Shown piece by piece: positions 45,453 to 54,314 of a stretch of DNA of 64,000 nucleotides (position 1 is its first letter; every line of letters starts with the position of its first letter). The DNA lies in the NCBI RefSeq assembly GCF_002368075.1, contig NZ_AP018314.1, positions 1,058,362 to 1,122,361 of the forward strand, in the 5' to 3' direction. The notes under the pieces are model-generated. The model was not told the origin of the DNA. It saw nothing but the letters and a program-made list of their open reading frames with translations, and ran no database searches. Position numbers and translations under genes: made by a program. Origin of the DNA: Sphaerospermopsis kisseleviana NIES-73 (GTDB taxonomy: Bacteria; Cyanobacteriota; Cyanobacteriia; Cyanobacteriales; Nostocaceae).

Positions 45453-46817
45453 ATGACTCCACAAAGCATATTACCAACCCCAGAAATTGCAGATAACTTA
45501 TTAGTAGAATCAGAAAAAATCGAAAATTCCCTAGCGACTGACACCATCAGATTCACACATGGGGAAAAGTACCTCACATCCCAGTGGTATACGGGATCTG
45601 GGGAAATAGCACATAAAAAAGATGGTCGTTCCTTTGAAGTTGCTGCTACATTCACATTAACAGCAGAAGTCAAAGTAGTAGAAGGAGTTTTTCAACCAGG
45701 AAACGAGATTTTAGCTAACATATATAATAGTCGTTGTCGTTGTGTAGCAGTGATAGACCAGACAGTTAACGAGTTGTATGGTGAGCAAGTTAGAAAATAT
45801 TTTGATGCTCATGAAATACCATTAGAAATGATGGTATGTCGTGCATGGGAAGCAGACAAAACCCCGGAAACAGTACACAAAATATTAGGGTTTTTAGGAA
45901 AAGACGGTTGCGATGTTTCCCGCAACGAACCTGTATTAATTATAGGTGGTGGTGTGTTAAGCGATGTTGCGGGTTTAGCTTGTGCCTTACAACATCGTCG
46001 GACACCTTATATCATGGTGGGAACAACAGTAGTAGCAGCTATTGACGCAGGTCCTTCACCCCGCACTTGTACCAACGGTAAACAGTTCAAAAATAGTATT
46101 GGTGCATATCATCCCCCCGTACTAACCTTAGTAGATCGGAGTTTTTTCCGCACCTTAGCAACTGGACATATTCGGAATGGGATGGCAGAAATTATTAAAA
46201 TGGCCATTACCGATGATGCGGTTTTATTTGAGTTGTTGGAAAAATACGGACCCCGGTTGATAGAGACACATTTTGCGACTGTAGACGCAGATGAAGAGTT
46301 AGCAGAAATAGCAGACGAGATTATTTACCGTGCATTGTTCTCCTATATGAAACATGAGGGAACAAATATGTTTGAAACATATCAAGATCGTCCCCATGCT
46401 TATGGACATACATGGAGTCCCCGGTTTGAACCAGCGGTGAAGATGATGCACGGACACGCAGTAACAACTGGAATGGCCTTTGGTGCGACATTAGCGGTAG
46501 AGATGAACTGGTTAAAACCAGAAGAACGCGATCGCATTATTACACTATGTCAGTCCTTGGGTTTAACAGTGTATCATCCCATTTTGGAAGACATGGAGAT
46601 CATGATCGAAGGTCAGAAAAATATGCGTCGGAAGCGGGGAGATGGTGGACTTTGGGCCCCTGTTCCCAGAGGTGGAATAGGTGCGTGTGACTATATTCAA
46701 GAAGTTGAACCAGAATTATTGGAAGCAGCAGTCAAAGCGCATAAAGCTGTTTGTAGTAATTTAGCAAATCACGGTGCTGGTGTGGAAATGTATTTGCAAG
46801 ATTTGGGTTTGGAATAA
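45453..46817 (+). CDS. mysA: Sedoheptulose 7-phosphate cyclase of the MAA cluster (DDGS/EEVS family)
   Basis: 454 residues from ATG 45453 (MTPQSILPTPEIADN). Dehydroquinate-synthase superfamily: NAD-binding IIGGGVLSDVAGLACAL (~163-179), zinc ligands Glu 246 (NGMAEIIKM), His 319 (HAYGHTWSP) and His 335 (MMHGHAVTTG). Neighbours mysBCD argue for desmethyl-4-deoxygadusol synthase. Yet the loop 198-209 reads DAGPSPRTCTNG, where DDGS and EEVS that I recall have (D)AxxxxKxxVN with a substrate-binding Lys. It also has an N-terminal extension of ~50 residues. True shikimate aroB is shorter and lacks the HTWSP motif. Confidence 0.75.
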   Translation: MTPQSILPTPEIADNLLVESEKIENSLATDTIRFTHGEKYLTSQWYTGSGEIAHKKDGRSFEVAATFTLTAEVKVVEGVFQPGNEILANIYNSRCRCVAVIDQTVNELYGEQVRKYFDAHEIPLEMMVCRAWEADKTPETVHKILGFLGKDGCDVSRNEPVLIIGGGVLSDVAGLACALQHRRTPYIMVGTTVVAAIDAGPSPRTCTNGKQFKNSIGAYHPPVLTLVDRSFFRTLATGHIRNGMAEIIKMAITDDAVLFELLEKYGPRLIETHFATVDADEELAEIADEIIYRALFSYMKHEGTNMFETYQDRPHAYGHTWSPRFEPAVKMMHGHAVTTGMAFGATLAVEMNWLKPEERDRIITLCQSLGLTVYHPILEDMEIMIEGQKNMRRKRGDGGLWAPVPRGGIGACDYIQEVEPELLEAAVKAHKAVCSNLANHGAGVEMYLQDLGLE

Positions 46818-47027
46818 AAAAGTCTAAAATCTAAAATCCAAAATTGTCTGATGGGTTTTCGTTGGTAGCATAACTTTTTTTGATTTCACGCAGAGACGCA
46901 GAGAACGCAGAGAAAGGAGAAGGTTAATTTTTTAATTTTTGCTCTCGTTTTTTGAGTTGTCTGTTATCTGTGTGATGAATTTTTCAAGTCTAGAATCTAA
47001 AATCCAAAATCTAAAATCTAAAATCTA
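46818..47027. other. Spacer between mysA and mysB
   Basis: 210 bases with AATCTAAAAT / AATCCAAAAT decamers at both ends and an ACGCAGAGACGCAGAGAACG stretch. No gene; the mysB ATG follows directly after the last repeat unit. Confidence 0.6.
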
Positions 47028-47861
47028 ATGACTGAAACTCTAACAAAAATCAACAAACCTAGACCTGTTACCCCTTTAGGTATTTTGGTTGAGGAACTGG
47101 AAAGAACATTAAAGATAGCGAAGCAGGAAAATGTTTCTGCGGAACTTGCGAACTCTTTAAAAAAGGTGTATGAGTTAGCAGCAGGAATAGATCCATATTT
47201 GGAAGAGAATACTACACAAGAATCACCAGAATTATCAGCATTAGCGAAAAAAACTGCTGCTGAAGATTGGAGTAAAAGATTTGATGATGGTGAAACAGTC
47301 CGTCAGTTAGAACAGGAAATGTTATCTGGACATATTGAAGGACAAACTTTAAAAATGTTTGTGTCCATGACTAAAGCAAAACGCATTTTAGAGATAGGAA
47401 TGTTTACGGGATATTCTGCTTTAGCAATGGCAGAAGCATTACCGGCAGATGGTGATATAATTGCTTGTGAAGTGGATGAATATGTCTCAGAATTTGCGAA
47501 GGAATGTTTTGAAAATTCAGAACATGGTAAAAAAATTAAAGTGGTAACTGCACCTGCAATAGAAACCTTAAAGAAATTAATTGCAGATGGAGAAACCTTT
47601 GATTTAGTTTTCATAGATGCTGATAAACCAGGATATGTAGATTATTTCAACCTGTTAATAGAAACCAACCTATTAGCAAAGGATGGATTTATATGTGTAG
47701 ATAACACATTATTACAAGGACAACCTTATTTACCCAAAGAAAAAAGAACAGCAAACGGAGAAGCGATAGCGAAATTTAATCAAACAGTCACCCAAGATCC
47801 CAGAGTGGAACAAGTCATATTACCATTAAGAGACGGTTTAACAATCATCAAAAGAAAATAG
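47028..47861 (+). CDS. mysB: O-methyltransferase of MAA biosynthesis (4-deoxygadusol formation)
   Basis: 277 residues. Class I SAM methyltransferase of the caffeoyl-CoA type: EWSKRF-like EDWSKRFDDGETVRQLEQEM, MLSGHIEGQTLKMFVSMTKA, motif I ILEIGMFTGYSALAMAEALP and DLVFIDADKPGYVDYF. The N-terminal ~85 residues and the SGHxEGQTLKMF segment match the MAA O-methyltransferases of Anabaena/Nostoc as I recall them. Acts on desmethyl-4-deoxygadusol. Confidence 0.9.
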   Translation: MTETLTKINKPRPVTPLGILVEELERTLKIAKQENVSAELANSLKKVYELAAGIDPYLEENTTQESPELSALAKKTAAEDWSKRFDDGETVRQLEQEMLSGHIEGQTLKMFVSMTKAKRILEIGMFTGYSALAMAEALPADGDIIACEVDEYVSEFAKECFENSEHGKKIKVVTAPAIETLKKLIADGETFDLVFIDADKPGYVDYFNLLIETNLLAKDGFICVDNTLLQGQPYLPKEKRTANGEAIAKFNQTVTQDPRVEQVILPLRDGLTIIKRK

Positions 47862-48078
47862 AAAATTGAATATTCAAATCCCCGACTTCTCAAAAAAACA
47901 ATCATAAAATAAGACAACCAAACAAACAAGTCGGGGTTCTTATCCCCAACAGAAAAACCCTCTCAAACCTCTTACCTTTGCGTCCTTTGCGTCCTTCGTG
48001 GTTCAATAAAAAAAGACAAAAACACCAAACAGAAAAACCCTCTCAAACCTCTGTGTCTCTGCGGTTCAATAAAAAAAC
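47862..48078. other. Spacer between mysB and mysC
   Basis: A hairpin with CCCCGACTT and AAGTCGGGG arms (47880-47938) and two copies of an AAACCTCTTACCTTTGCGTCC-type unit. The latter also occurs after mysD (50708-50800). Could weaken read-through. Confidence 0.5.
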
Positions 48079-49407
48079 ATGAAAAAAATAAAATCCATCT
48101 TGCAAAACATAGGAACATTAATATTACTACTCCTAATGTTCCCGATCAACCTCACCCTAGTAATTACCGCATTTCTTACCAACCTGATCACCTTACCATT
48201 TCAGAAAAAAATCACCTATGAAAACCCCAAAAACATCCTATTAACAGGTGGTAAAATGACCAAATCATTACAACTTGCAAGGTCATTTCATCGCGCAGGC
48301 CACAAAGTATTCATGGTAGAAACCCATAAATATTGGTTATCAGGACATCAATATTCCAAAGCAGTCAAAAAATTCCTCACAGTACCCGCACCCGAAAAAG
48401 ATCCAGAAGGATATTGTCAAAGTTTATTAGACATAGTAAAACGAGAAAAAATAGATGTATTTATTCCCGTTTCCAGTCCCGTTGCGAGTTATTATGACTC
48501 CTTAGCAAAACCAATATTATCACCTTATTGTGAAGTATTTCATTTCGATACAGAAATGACAAAAACACTAGATGATAAATTTAGTTTATGTGAACAAGCG
48601 CGGGTTTTAGGTTTAACCGCACCCAAAGTATTTTTAATAACTTCCCCAGGGGAAATTATCAACTTTGATTTTTCCCAAGAACAAAATCCATACATTATAA
48701 AAAGTATTCAATATGATTCTGTGACTCGTTTAGATATGACGAAATTTCCCTTTGAAGGAATGAAAGAGTATGTGAAAAAATTACCCATTAGTAAAGAAAG
48801 ACCTTGGGTAATGCAGGAATTTATCAAAGGTCAAGAATATTGTACTCATAGTACAGTCAGAGATGGAGAAATTCGTTTACATTGCTGTTCTAAATCTTCC
48901 CCATTTCAAGTAAATTATGAACAGGTTGATAACCCAGAAATATTCCAATGGGTACAAAAATTTGTCAAAGAATTAAATTTAACTGGACAAATTTCTTTTG
49001 ATTTTATGCAAACAGAAGACGGAAAAGTTTACCCGATAGAATGTAACCCCCGCACCCATACTGCAATTACAATGTTTTATGACCATCCAGGGTTAGCGGA
49101 TGCGTATTTAGAACCTGGGAAAAATCAACCTCATATAGAACCTTTACCCACCAGTAAACCAACTTATTGGTTATATCATGAATTGTGGAGAATCACAGGA
49201 ATTAGGTCTTTTAATGATTTAACAAACTGGTTAAATAAAGTGATTAAAGGTAAGGATGCAATGTTAGATAAAGATGATCCTTTACCATTTTTAATGGTGC
49301 ATCATTGGCAAATTGTGTTGTTATTGCTGCAAAATATGGTAAAATTAAAAGGATGGGTAAGAATAGATTTCAATATTGGGAAATTGGTTGAAATTGGTGG
49401 AGATTAA
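48079..49407 (+). CDS. mysC: ATP-grasp ligase, mycosporine-glycine synthase
   Basis: 442 residues. An N-terminal hydrophobic helix (IGTLILLLLMFPINLTLVIT, 12-31) then NILLTGGKMTKSLQLARSFH and VETHKYWLSGHQYSKAVKKF. The ATP-grasp core has TLDDKFSLCEQARVLGLTAP, YIIKSIQYDSV, MQEFIKGQEYCTHSTVRDGE and IECNPRTHTAITMFYDHPG. Joins glycine to 4-deoxygadusol. Closely like Nostoc/Anabaena MysC in pattern. Confidence 0.92.
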   Translation: MKKIKSILQNIGTLILLLLMFPINLTLVITAFLTNLITLPFQKKITYENPKNILLTGGKMTKSLQLARSFHRAGHKVFMVETHKYWLSGHQYSKAVKKFLTVPAPEKDPEGYCQSLLDIVKREKIDVFIPVSSPVASYYDSLAKPILSPYCEVFHFDTEMTKTLDDKFSLCEQARVLGLTAPKVFLITSPGEIINFDFSQEQNPYIIKSIQYDSVTRLDMTKFPFEGMKEYVKKLPISKERPWVMQEFIKGQEYCTHSTVRDGEIRLHCCSKSSPFQVNYEQVDNPEIFQWVQKFVKELNLTGQISFDFMQTEDGKVYPIECNPRTHTAITMFYDHPGLADAYLEPGKNQPHIEPLPTSKPTYWLYHELWRITGIRSFNDLTNWLNKVIKGKDAMLDKDDPLPFLMVHHWQIVLLLLQNMVKLKGWVRIDFNIGKLVEIGGD

Positions 49408-49508
49408 AAAAGTTGTAATTTGTAATTTCAAAACTTCGGAAATTTGGAACTTCTCAAAAATCATGTCAAAACTCAATCTTTTGTATTTATTTGTATTTAA
49501 CAGTTTTC

Positions 49509-49583
49509 GTAGGTTGGGTTGAACAAAATGAAACCCAATAAACCATTAAAAACGTTGGGTTTCTGATCGTGAACCCAACCTAC
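49509..49583. repeat. Palindromic element GTAGGTTGGGTT...AACCCAACCTAC, copy 2
   Basis: Outer arms GTAGGTTGGGTTGAACAAAA and GTGAACCCAACCTAC with inner AAACCCAATA / GTTGGGTTTC; same as 15320. Sits between mysC and mysD and is preceded by a partly duplicated mysD-start sequence (TCATGTCAAAACTCAATCTT at 49463 and again at 49615). Confidence 0.8.
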
Positions 49584-49616
49584 ATAACTTTTGAAATTCT
49601 AAACTCTTAAAAAATC

Positions 49617-50639
49617 ATGTCAAAACTCAATCTTCTCTACCTTACAGGGTCCCCAGAAAGTGATTTTTTCTGTAATTTATCACGACTGTATGCTCAAGAC
49701 TCAATAAATGCGATCGCAAATAACCCAAACTATGATATTCTGATTGCATATATTACACCGGATGGTAACTGGAAATTTCCCCATTCTTTGAGTTTTGAAG
49801 ATATTGCAGACAGTCAACCCATATCCTTACCGGATGCGATCGCATGGATAATGACAAAAAACATTGATGTAGTTGTACCGCAGATGTTTTGTATACCGGG
49901 AATGACCCATTACCGCGCTTTATGTGATGTGTTAAAAATTCGCTATATAGGTAATACCCCGGAAGTAATGGCCATAACCGCGAATAAAGCGAAAGCTAAA
50001 ACCATTGTAGCAGCAGCAGGGGTAAAAGTTCCTCATGGTGAAGTTTTGCGTCCTGGAGACATTCCCACCATCACACCCAAAGCAGTAGTAAAACCTGCAA
50101 GTTCAGATAACTCTTTAGGAGTGAGTTTAGTAAAAGACATTAAAGAATACGAAACCGCATTAAAAGAAGCATTCAAATATGCAGAACAAGTGATAGTAGA
50201 AGAATATATAGAATTAGGTCGAGAAGTGAGATGTGGGATAATCGAAAAACAAGGAGAATTAATAGGTTTACCCCTAGAAGAATATTTAGTAGACTCCAAA
50301 AATAAACCCGTGAGAGACTACGCTGATAAACTGAAATTAGGGGATGATGGTAACTTAAATTTAACAGCCAAAGATAATATTAAAGCTTGGATTGTAGATA
50401 CACAAGACCCCATCACCCAAAAAGTACAAGCAGCAGCAAAAAAATGTCATCAAGCATTAGGATGTCGTCATTATAGCTTATTTGATTTTCGCATAGATCC
50501 GAATGGAGAACCTTACTTTTTAGAAGCTGGGTTATATTGTTCCTATTCACCGAAAAGCGTAATTCCTTGTATGTCCAAAAATGCGGGAATTTCTCTAGAT
50601 GAGTTATTAGAAATAGCAATAAAAGAAACCTTAAAATGA
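49617..50639 (+). CDS. mysD: D-Ala-D-Ala ligase-like enzyme of MAA biosynthesis
   Basis: 340 residues. ATP-grasp fold: VKVPHGEVLRPGD, AVVKPASSDNSLGVSLVKDI, VIVEEYIELGREVRCGIIE, and DFRIDPNGEPYFLEAGLYCS. In MysD the D-Ala-D-Ala ligase scaffold condenses an amino acid (serine, threonine or other) with mycosporine-glycine to give shinorine-type MAAs. Its start region is duplicated 152 bases upstream, so the palindrome at 49509 was probably inserted with a local duplication. Confidence 0.88.
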   Translation: MSKLNLLYLTGSPESDFFCNLSRLYAQDSINAIANNPNYDILIAYITPDGNWKFPHSLSFEDIADSQPISLPDAIAWIMTKNIDVVVPQMFCIPGMTHYRALCDVLKIRYIGNTPEVMAITANKAKAKTIVAAAGVKVPHGEVLRPGDIPTITPKAVVKPASSDNSLGVSLVKDIKEYETALKEAFKYAEQVIVEEYIELGREVRCGIIEKQGELIGLPLEEYLVDSKNKPVRDYADKLKLGDDGNLNLTAKDNIKAWIVDTQDPITQKVQAAAKKCHQALGCRHYSLFDFRIDPNGEPYFLEAGLYCSYSPKSVIPCMSKNAGISLDELLEIAIKETLK

Positions 50640-50803
50640 GGAGTCAGGAGTCAGTAGTCAGGAGTCAGAAGAAAGAATAAAAAAGAAGTAAAGAAAAAAG
50701 AAAAACCCTAAAAAACCTCTTACCTTAGCGTCCTTTGCGTTCTTCGTGGTTCAATAAAAAAAGAAACAAACACCACACAGAAAAACCCTCTTAAACTTCT
50801 TAC

Positions 50804-52018
50804 CTACTCCTCACTTTCTAAATCTAAATCTTGTAAACTTTGCACCTGAACCCGACGAGAAACCCGACGGTATTTCTTACTTTCCAACTTAGGTTCATAC
50901 TTACTTTCACCCTTACCCTTAGCTTTCACCTTCAAAGTAGACTCAGGATCAGCTTGTTCTTTAAGATAAGTTTGATAAGCGATCGCATCACTTAAAAATT
51001 CCAAATAATGCTCATATCTTTCCCAGTCACTACCCACAATACAACCCGGTTCATCTCGATGTAAACAATCAGTAAAACGACAACTTCCACCTTCTAAACG
51101 TCTTCTCGCTTCAGGAAAATAGTAGATTAAATCTTCAGGAAGACAACTTAAATCAGGTTGATTAAAACCAGGAGTATCAGCTAACAAACCACCATCAGGA
51201 AGTTCAAATAATTCCACATGACGGGTAGTATGACGACCACGCGCTAACTTACCAGAAACCTCACCCACACGCAAATTAGCATCAGGAATTAACATATTAA
51301 TTAAACTGGATTTTCCCACACCCGAAGGACCAGCAATCACAGTAATTTTATGATTTAAATAATTAGAAACTTCATTAATATTAATTTGATTTTGCACACT
51401 AATAAAAATTGGTTGATAACCCCAACTTTCGAGGCGATCGCTAATTTCCTGTTGTTCGTCTTCTGTAATTAAATCACATTTATTTAGGCATAATAAAACA
51501 TCTACCCCTGTAGATTCAGCCTTAATTAAAAACCTGCTTAACTGAAAAGGTTCTAAGGGAGGATCAGCAACCGCAAAAACCAAAAGAATTTGATTCACAT
51601 TAGCGATCGCCGGTCGATCCAACTCACTGTTTCTTGGTAGAACATCAGCGATCGCACCCCTTCCCCCGGTCCAGTCAGGCTCTTCAATAACCACGCGATC
51701 GCCAACCATCACCTGTTGACCGATTTTTTTCAACCGAGTCCTGCGGGTACAGAGGAGACTGGAGACTGGGGACTGGTGACTAGGGACTGGGTTATTAATG
51801 TTTCCCTGCCTCCTGCCTTCTGCCTTCTGACTCCTGACTCCTGACTCCTGTACGGGCGAAGCATTCGGGCGACCAATTATCAATTTTTGTTCAAGGCTAT
51901 TTTCCGAATGCTTCGCCCCTACGACTCCTTGATCTAACTGCACCCGATAAAAATTAGCCTGTACAGCTAACACCGTACCCAATAACTCCCCTGTAGTAGA
52001 AACACTATCTTCCATCAT
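50804..52018 (-). CDS. rsgA: Ribosome small subunit-dependent GTPase A with inserted repeat segment
   Basis: 404 residues. Matures the 30S subunit. N-terminal OB-fold (GTVLAVQANFYRVQLDQ), circularly permuted GTPase (LCLNKCDLI, then GPSGVGKSSLINML, then DTPGF) and zinc knuckle (GSCRFTDCLHRDEPGC). Residues ~31-87 are not RsgA: they translate a GGGCGAAGCATTCGG element plus GTCAGGAGTC and CCAGTC repeats (GAKHSENSLEQKLIIGRPNA). Without them VQLDQ would join LLCTRRTRLKKIG. The start overlaps the TusA-like stop by 4 bases. Confidence 0.93.
   Translation of the reverse strand: MMEDSVSTTGELLGTVLAVQANFYRVQLDQGVVGAKHSENSLEQKLIIGRPNASPVQESGVRSQKAEGRRQGNINNPVPSHQSPVSSLLCTRRTRLKKIGQQVMVGDRVVIEEPDWTGGRGAIADVLPRNSELDRPAIANVNQILLVFAVADPPLEPFQLSRFLIKAESTGVDVLLCLNKCDLITEDEQQEISDRLESWGYQPIFISVQNQININEVSNYLNHKITVIAGPSGVGKSSLINMLIPDANLRVGEVSGKLARGRHTTRHVELFELPDGGLLADTPGFNQPDLSCLPEDLIYYFPEARRRLEGGSCRFTDCLHRDEPGCIVGSDWERYEHYLEFLSDAIAYQTYLKEQADPESTLKVKAKGKGESKYEPKLESKKYRRVSRRVQVQSLQDLDLESEE
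51758..51928. repeat. In-frame repeat insertion inside rsgA
   Basis: From the high-coordinate side: AAGGAGTCGTAGGGGCGAAG, CATTCGGAAAATAGCCTTG, ..., CCCGAATGCTTCGCCCGTAC, then AGGAGTCAGGAGTCAGGAG and CAGTCCCCAGTCTCC units. About 171 bases (57 codons) with no stop in the RsgA frame. Confidence 0.85.
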
Positions 52019-52272
52019 GCAGCAGTTACCGGACGACGTACAAGCAAAGAAAAATAACCAGAACAGTCAGTAATTTTTTCCACCTGATAACCAGCCATAG
52101 TTAAACTATCAGGAACTTGTTCAATAGGTTCACCCCCATCTAACCAGACTTCCAACAAACTGCCATCTGGCATTTGTTCCAGACGTAACTTAGTCCGGAC
52201 AAAATTAATTGGACAAGGAGTACCACGCAAGTCCAACTGAGCATCAGGAGTTAACAGAGAAGATAGACTCAT
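52015..52272 (-). CDS. TusA-family sulfurtransferase-like protein
   Basis: 85 residues. TusA fold: [20 protein letters not shown] carries the CPxN/P-type motif with the active-site Cys, then [19 protein letters not shown]. Shuttles persulfide sulfur in tRNA thiolation or related routes. Starts and stops overlap dnaJ (4 bases) and rsgA (4 bases), so the three are translationally coupled; this dnaJ-tusA-rsgA order is a cyanobacterial arrangement. Confidence 0.88.
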   Translation of the reverse strand: MSLSSLLTPDAQLDLRGTPCPINFVRTKLRLEQMPDGSLLEVWLDGGEPIEQVPDSLTMAGYQVEKITDCSGYFSLLVRRPVTAA

Positions 52273-53396
52273 GACTTAAACAGATTTTCAAAAAATCCCC
52301 CACCTTTACCAGTTCTATCACCCTTAATTTTAGCTAGTTTTTCCAGCAGTTCCCTTTCCTCTGGGGTGATCTTCGTAGGAATATCAATTAACACCGTCAG
52401 CAAATGGTCGCCCCGACTCACAGGATTTCCCAAACGAGGTACACCACGACTTTCCAGTCTCATCACCGTATTTGGCTGAGTTCCTGGGGGAATAATCAAC
52501 TCTACCGGACCATCAACAGTATTCACCTCCAAACGGCAACCTAAAATTGCTTGCAAGTAGCTGAGTTTGATTTCCGAAAGAACATTAATTCCATCACGCT
52601 GAAATTCTTCATCCTCATTCACAAATAAGTAAACATACAAATCTCCCGCAGGTCCACCTCGTTGGCCAGCATCACCTTCTTGGGAGATCCGTAACCGTGT
52701 ACCATTATCTACCCCAGCGGGAATAGTAATTTTTAGCTTTTTCGTGACCTGATTTGCGCCTTTACCATCACAAGCATCACATTTATCTTCCACTACTGAC
52801 CCAGTACCATTACAGGTGGGACAGGTAGAAACTTGGGTAAAGCTGCCAAAAGGAGTTCTAGTCACACGTCGCACCTGGCCAGAACCGCTACAAGTGCTAC
52901 AAGTCCGGGGACGAGTTCCTGGTTTAGCACCAGAACCACTACAAACTTCACAAGTTTCTAGATGAGAAATGCGGATTTCCTTTTCACCACCAAATACCGC
53001 TTCCCGAAAATCTAACTTCAGGTCTAGACGTAAATCATCACCCCGTACAGGACCACTACGCCGTCTTTGCTGTGTAGGTCCACCCATTCCTCCAGCAAAA
53101 CCGCTGAAAATGCTTTCAAAGATATCGGCAAAACCGCCCATATCCCCCATATCTTGGAAGCCAGCACCAGCAGCACCAGAAACGCCAGCTTCACCAAAAC
53201 GGTTGTAACGCTCGCGGGTTTCTGGCTCAGACAGCACTTCATAAGCGCGGTTTATTTCCTTGAATCGTTCTTCCGCACCCGGTTCTTTGTTCACATCAGG
53301 GTGATACTTCCGGGCTTGGCGGCGATAAGCCTGTTTAATTTCTTCTTTGTCGGCATCACGAGAGACACCTAGAATTTCATAATAGTCGCGGGCCAT
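52269..53396 (-). CDS. dnaJ: Chaperone protein DnaJ
   Basis: 375 residues, type I. J-domain with HPD in [11 protein letters not shown], Gly/Phe-rich linker ([20 protein letters not shown]), four zinc-finger repeats [24 protein letters not shown] and CDACDGKG, and a C-terminal substrate domain ([20 protein letters not shown]). Co-chaperone of DnaK; yet only a dnaK fragment lies upstream. Confidence 0.97.
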   Translation of the reverse strand: MARDYYEILGVSRDADKEEIKQAYRRQARKYHPDVNKEPGAEERFKEINRAYEVLSEPETRERYNRFGEAGVSGAAGAGFQDMGDMGGFADIFESIFSGFAGGMGGPTQQRRRSGPVRGDDLRLDLKLDFREAVFGGEKEIRISHLETCEVCSGSGAKPGTRPRTCSTCSGSGQVRRVTRTPFGSFTQVSTCPTCNGTGSVVEDKCDACDGKGANQVTKKLKITIPAGVDNGTRLRISQEGDAGQRGGPAGDLYVYLFVNEDEEFQRDGINVLSEIKLSYLQAILGCRLEVNTVDGPVELIIPPGTQPNTVMRLESRGVPRLGNPVSRGDHLLTVLIDIPTKITPEERELLEKLAKIKGDRTGKGGGFFENLFKS

Positions 53397-53844
53397 AGAG
53401 CAAGGGTAAAAGTTAGAACTAATAAAGCAGAAATACCTAAAAGACTAAGGTAAAGGAGATAGAGACAGCACTTAATTTTTGTTTATGAATTTATTTTACC
53501 TTTTACCTTTAACAAACATTAACAGTAAATCTTGATTAGCAGATACATTCATTGTGGTTAACGACAAAAGCAATGGCATGATGAGTCAATTTAGCTCGAT
53601 CATCCTGACATTGCCTGAGCCGATCTCTTTTACAATTGTGCTACTTAGAACGACAAAAATAAGCCCATCAAATAGAGGGACTAACCGTACCTTATGGTGT
53701 GGAAATCCACCATATACTTTTAGTTTCATATTTAGTATGAGATCATCTACTTCACACTTAGCAGGAGTTAGCAGTCAGCAGTCAGGGAGAGAGGTTAATA
53801 ACCCATTACCAATTACCAATTACCAATTACCAATTGCCCATTAC
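53397..53844. other. Spacer upstream of dnaJ
   Basis: 448 bases, dnaJ promoter region plus repeats (TTACCAA heptamers at 53805-53840). A 47-residue minus-strand frame at 53586-53729 (MKLKVYGGFPHHKVRLVPLF, ...) looks protein-like but is unrecognised; the plus-strand frame at 53554-53916 is its shadow. Confidence 0.4.
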
Positions 53845-54126
53845 CTAATCTATCGCTTCATAATCAGATATAGCCGTATTATCCTCATCAAAATCAAAAT
53901 TGAATTGTGGTATTGACGTTGCTGTTGTGGAACTTTCTTCTACCAAAGTTAAGGAAATATCACTCAGGTCTTCTTCCTCCTCGTTTCCTCCCTCTGACGA
54001 TGGGCTATTGACCGGGCTACTAACTCGTTTGTAAACATCTGCACCGATCGCAAACAGAGTTTGTTGAAATTCCTCTAATATTGACTTAAAAACAGATAGG
54101 GAAACATTAGGGTCATTTACATTTAT
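53845..54126 (-). pseudogene. DnaK (Hsp70) C-terminal tail remnant
   Basis: A start-less minus-strand frame from ~54126 to the TAG at 53845. It reads FKSILEEFQQTLFAIGADVY and then an acidic end (SEGGNEEEEDLSDISL, FDFDEDNTAISDYEAID). The EFQQTLFxIGAxVYxR helix plus an acidic disordered tail is the end of cyanobacterial DnaK. It lies between grpE and dnaJ, where dnaK is in related grpE-dnaK-dnaJ loci. The ATPase and substrate domains are absent, the frame being cut at TGA 54127. Confidence 0.75.
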
Positions 54127-54314
54127 TCAGCAAGCCCTACATAAAGCCATAGCATATATCTGCTACTAATGATAACGCCTAGTCTTTGATTAAACCCGCT
54201 TGCGGAAGGGCTGATTAACTTCAGTAAAGAGTCAACAGCCCTATCCTGTTTGAGAACAGTAATTTTTACCGCAGAATTGAGAATTTTTCAGTCAGTAGGA
54301 CGAGTGAATACAGC
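54127..54314. other. Junction between dnaK tail and grpE
   Basis: 188 bases with AGGGCTTGCTGAATAAA (minus) next to the dnaK remnant, which looks like an IS end, and an inverted CTTGCGGAAGGGCTGATTAA. I find no transposase. Probably the scar of an IS-mediated deletion. Confidence 0.4.

Noticed and set aside
45453-46817. Annotation as 3-dehydroquinate synthase (aroB)
   Set aside because: Longer than AroB, has the HTWSP motif of sedoheptulose 7-phosphate cyclases and is followed by mysBCD.
53554-53916. 120-residue plus-strand frame in the dnaJ leader
   Set aside because: Antisense to a more protein-like short minus frame and to the dnaK tail; ends in TTACCAA repeats.
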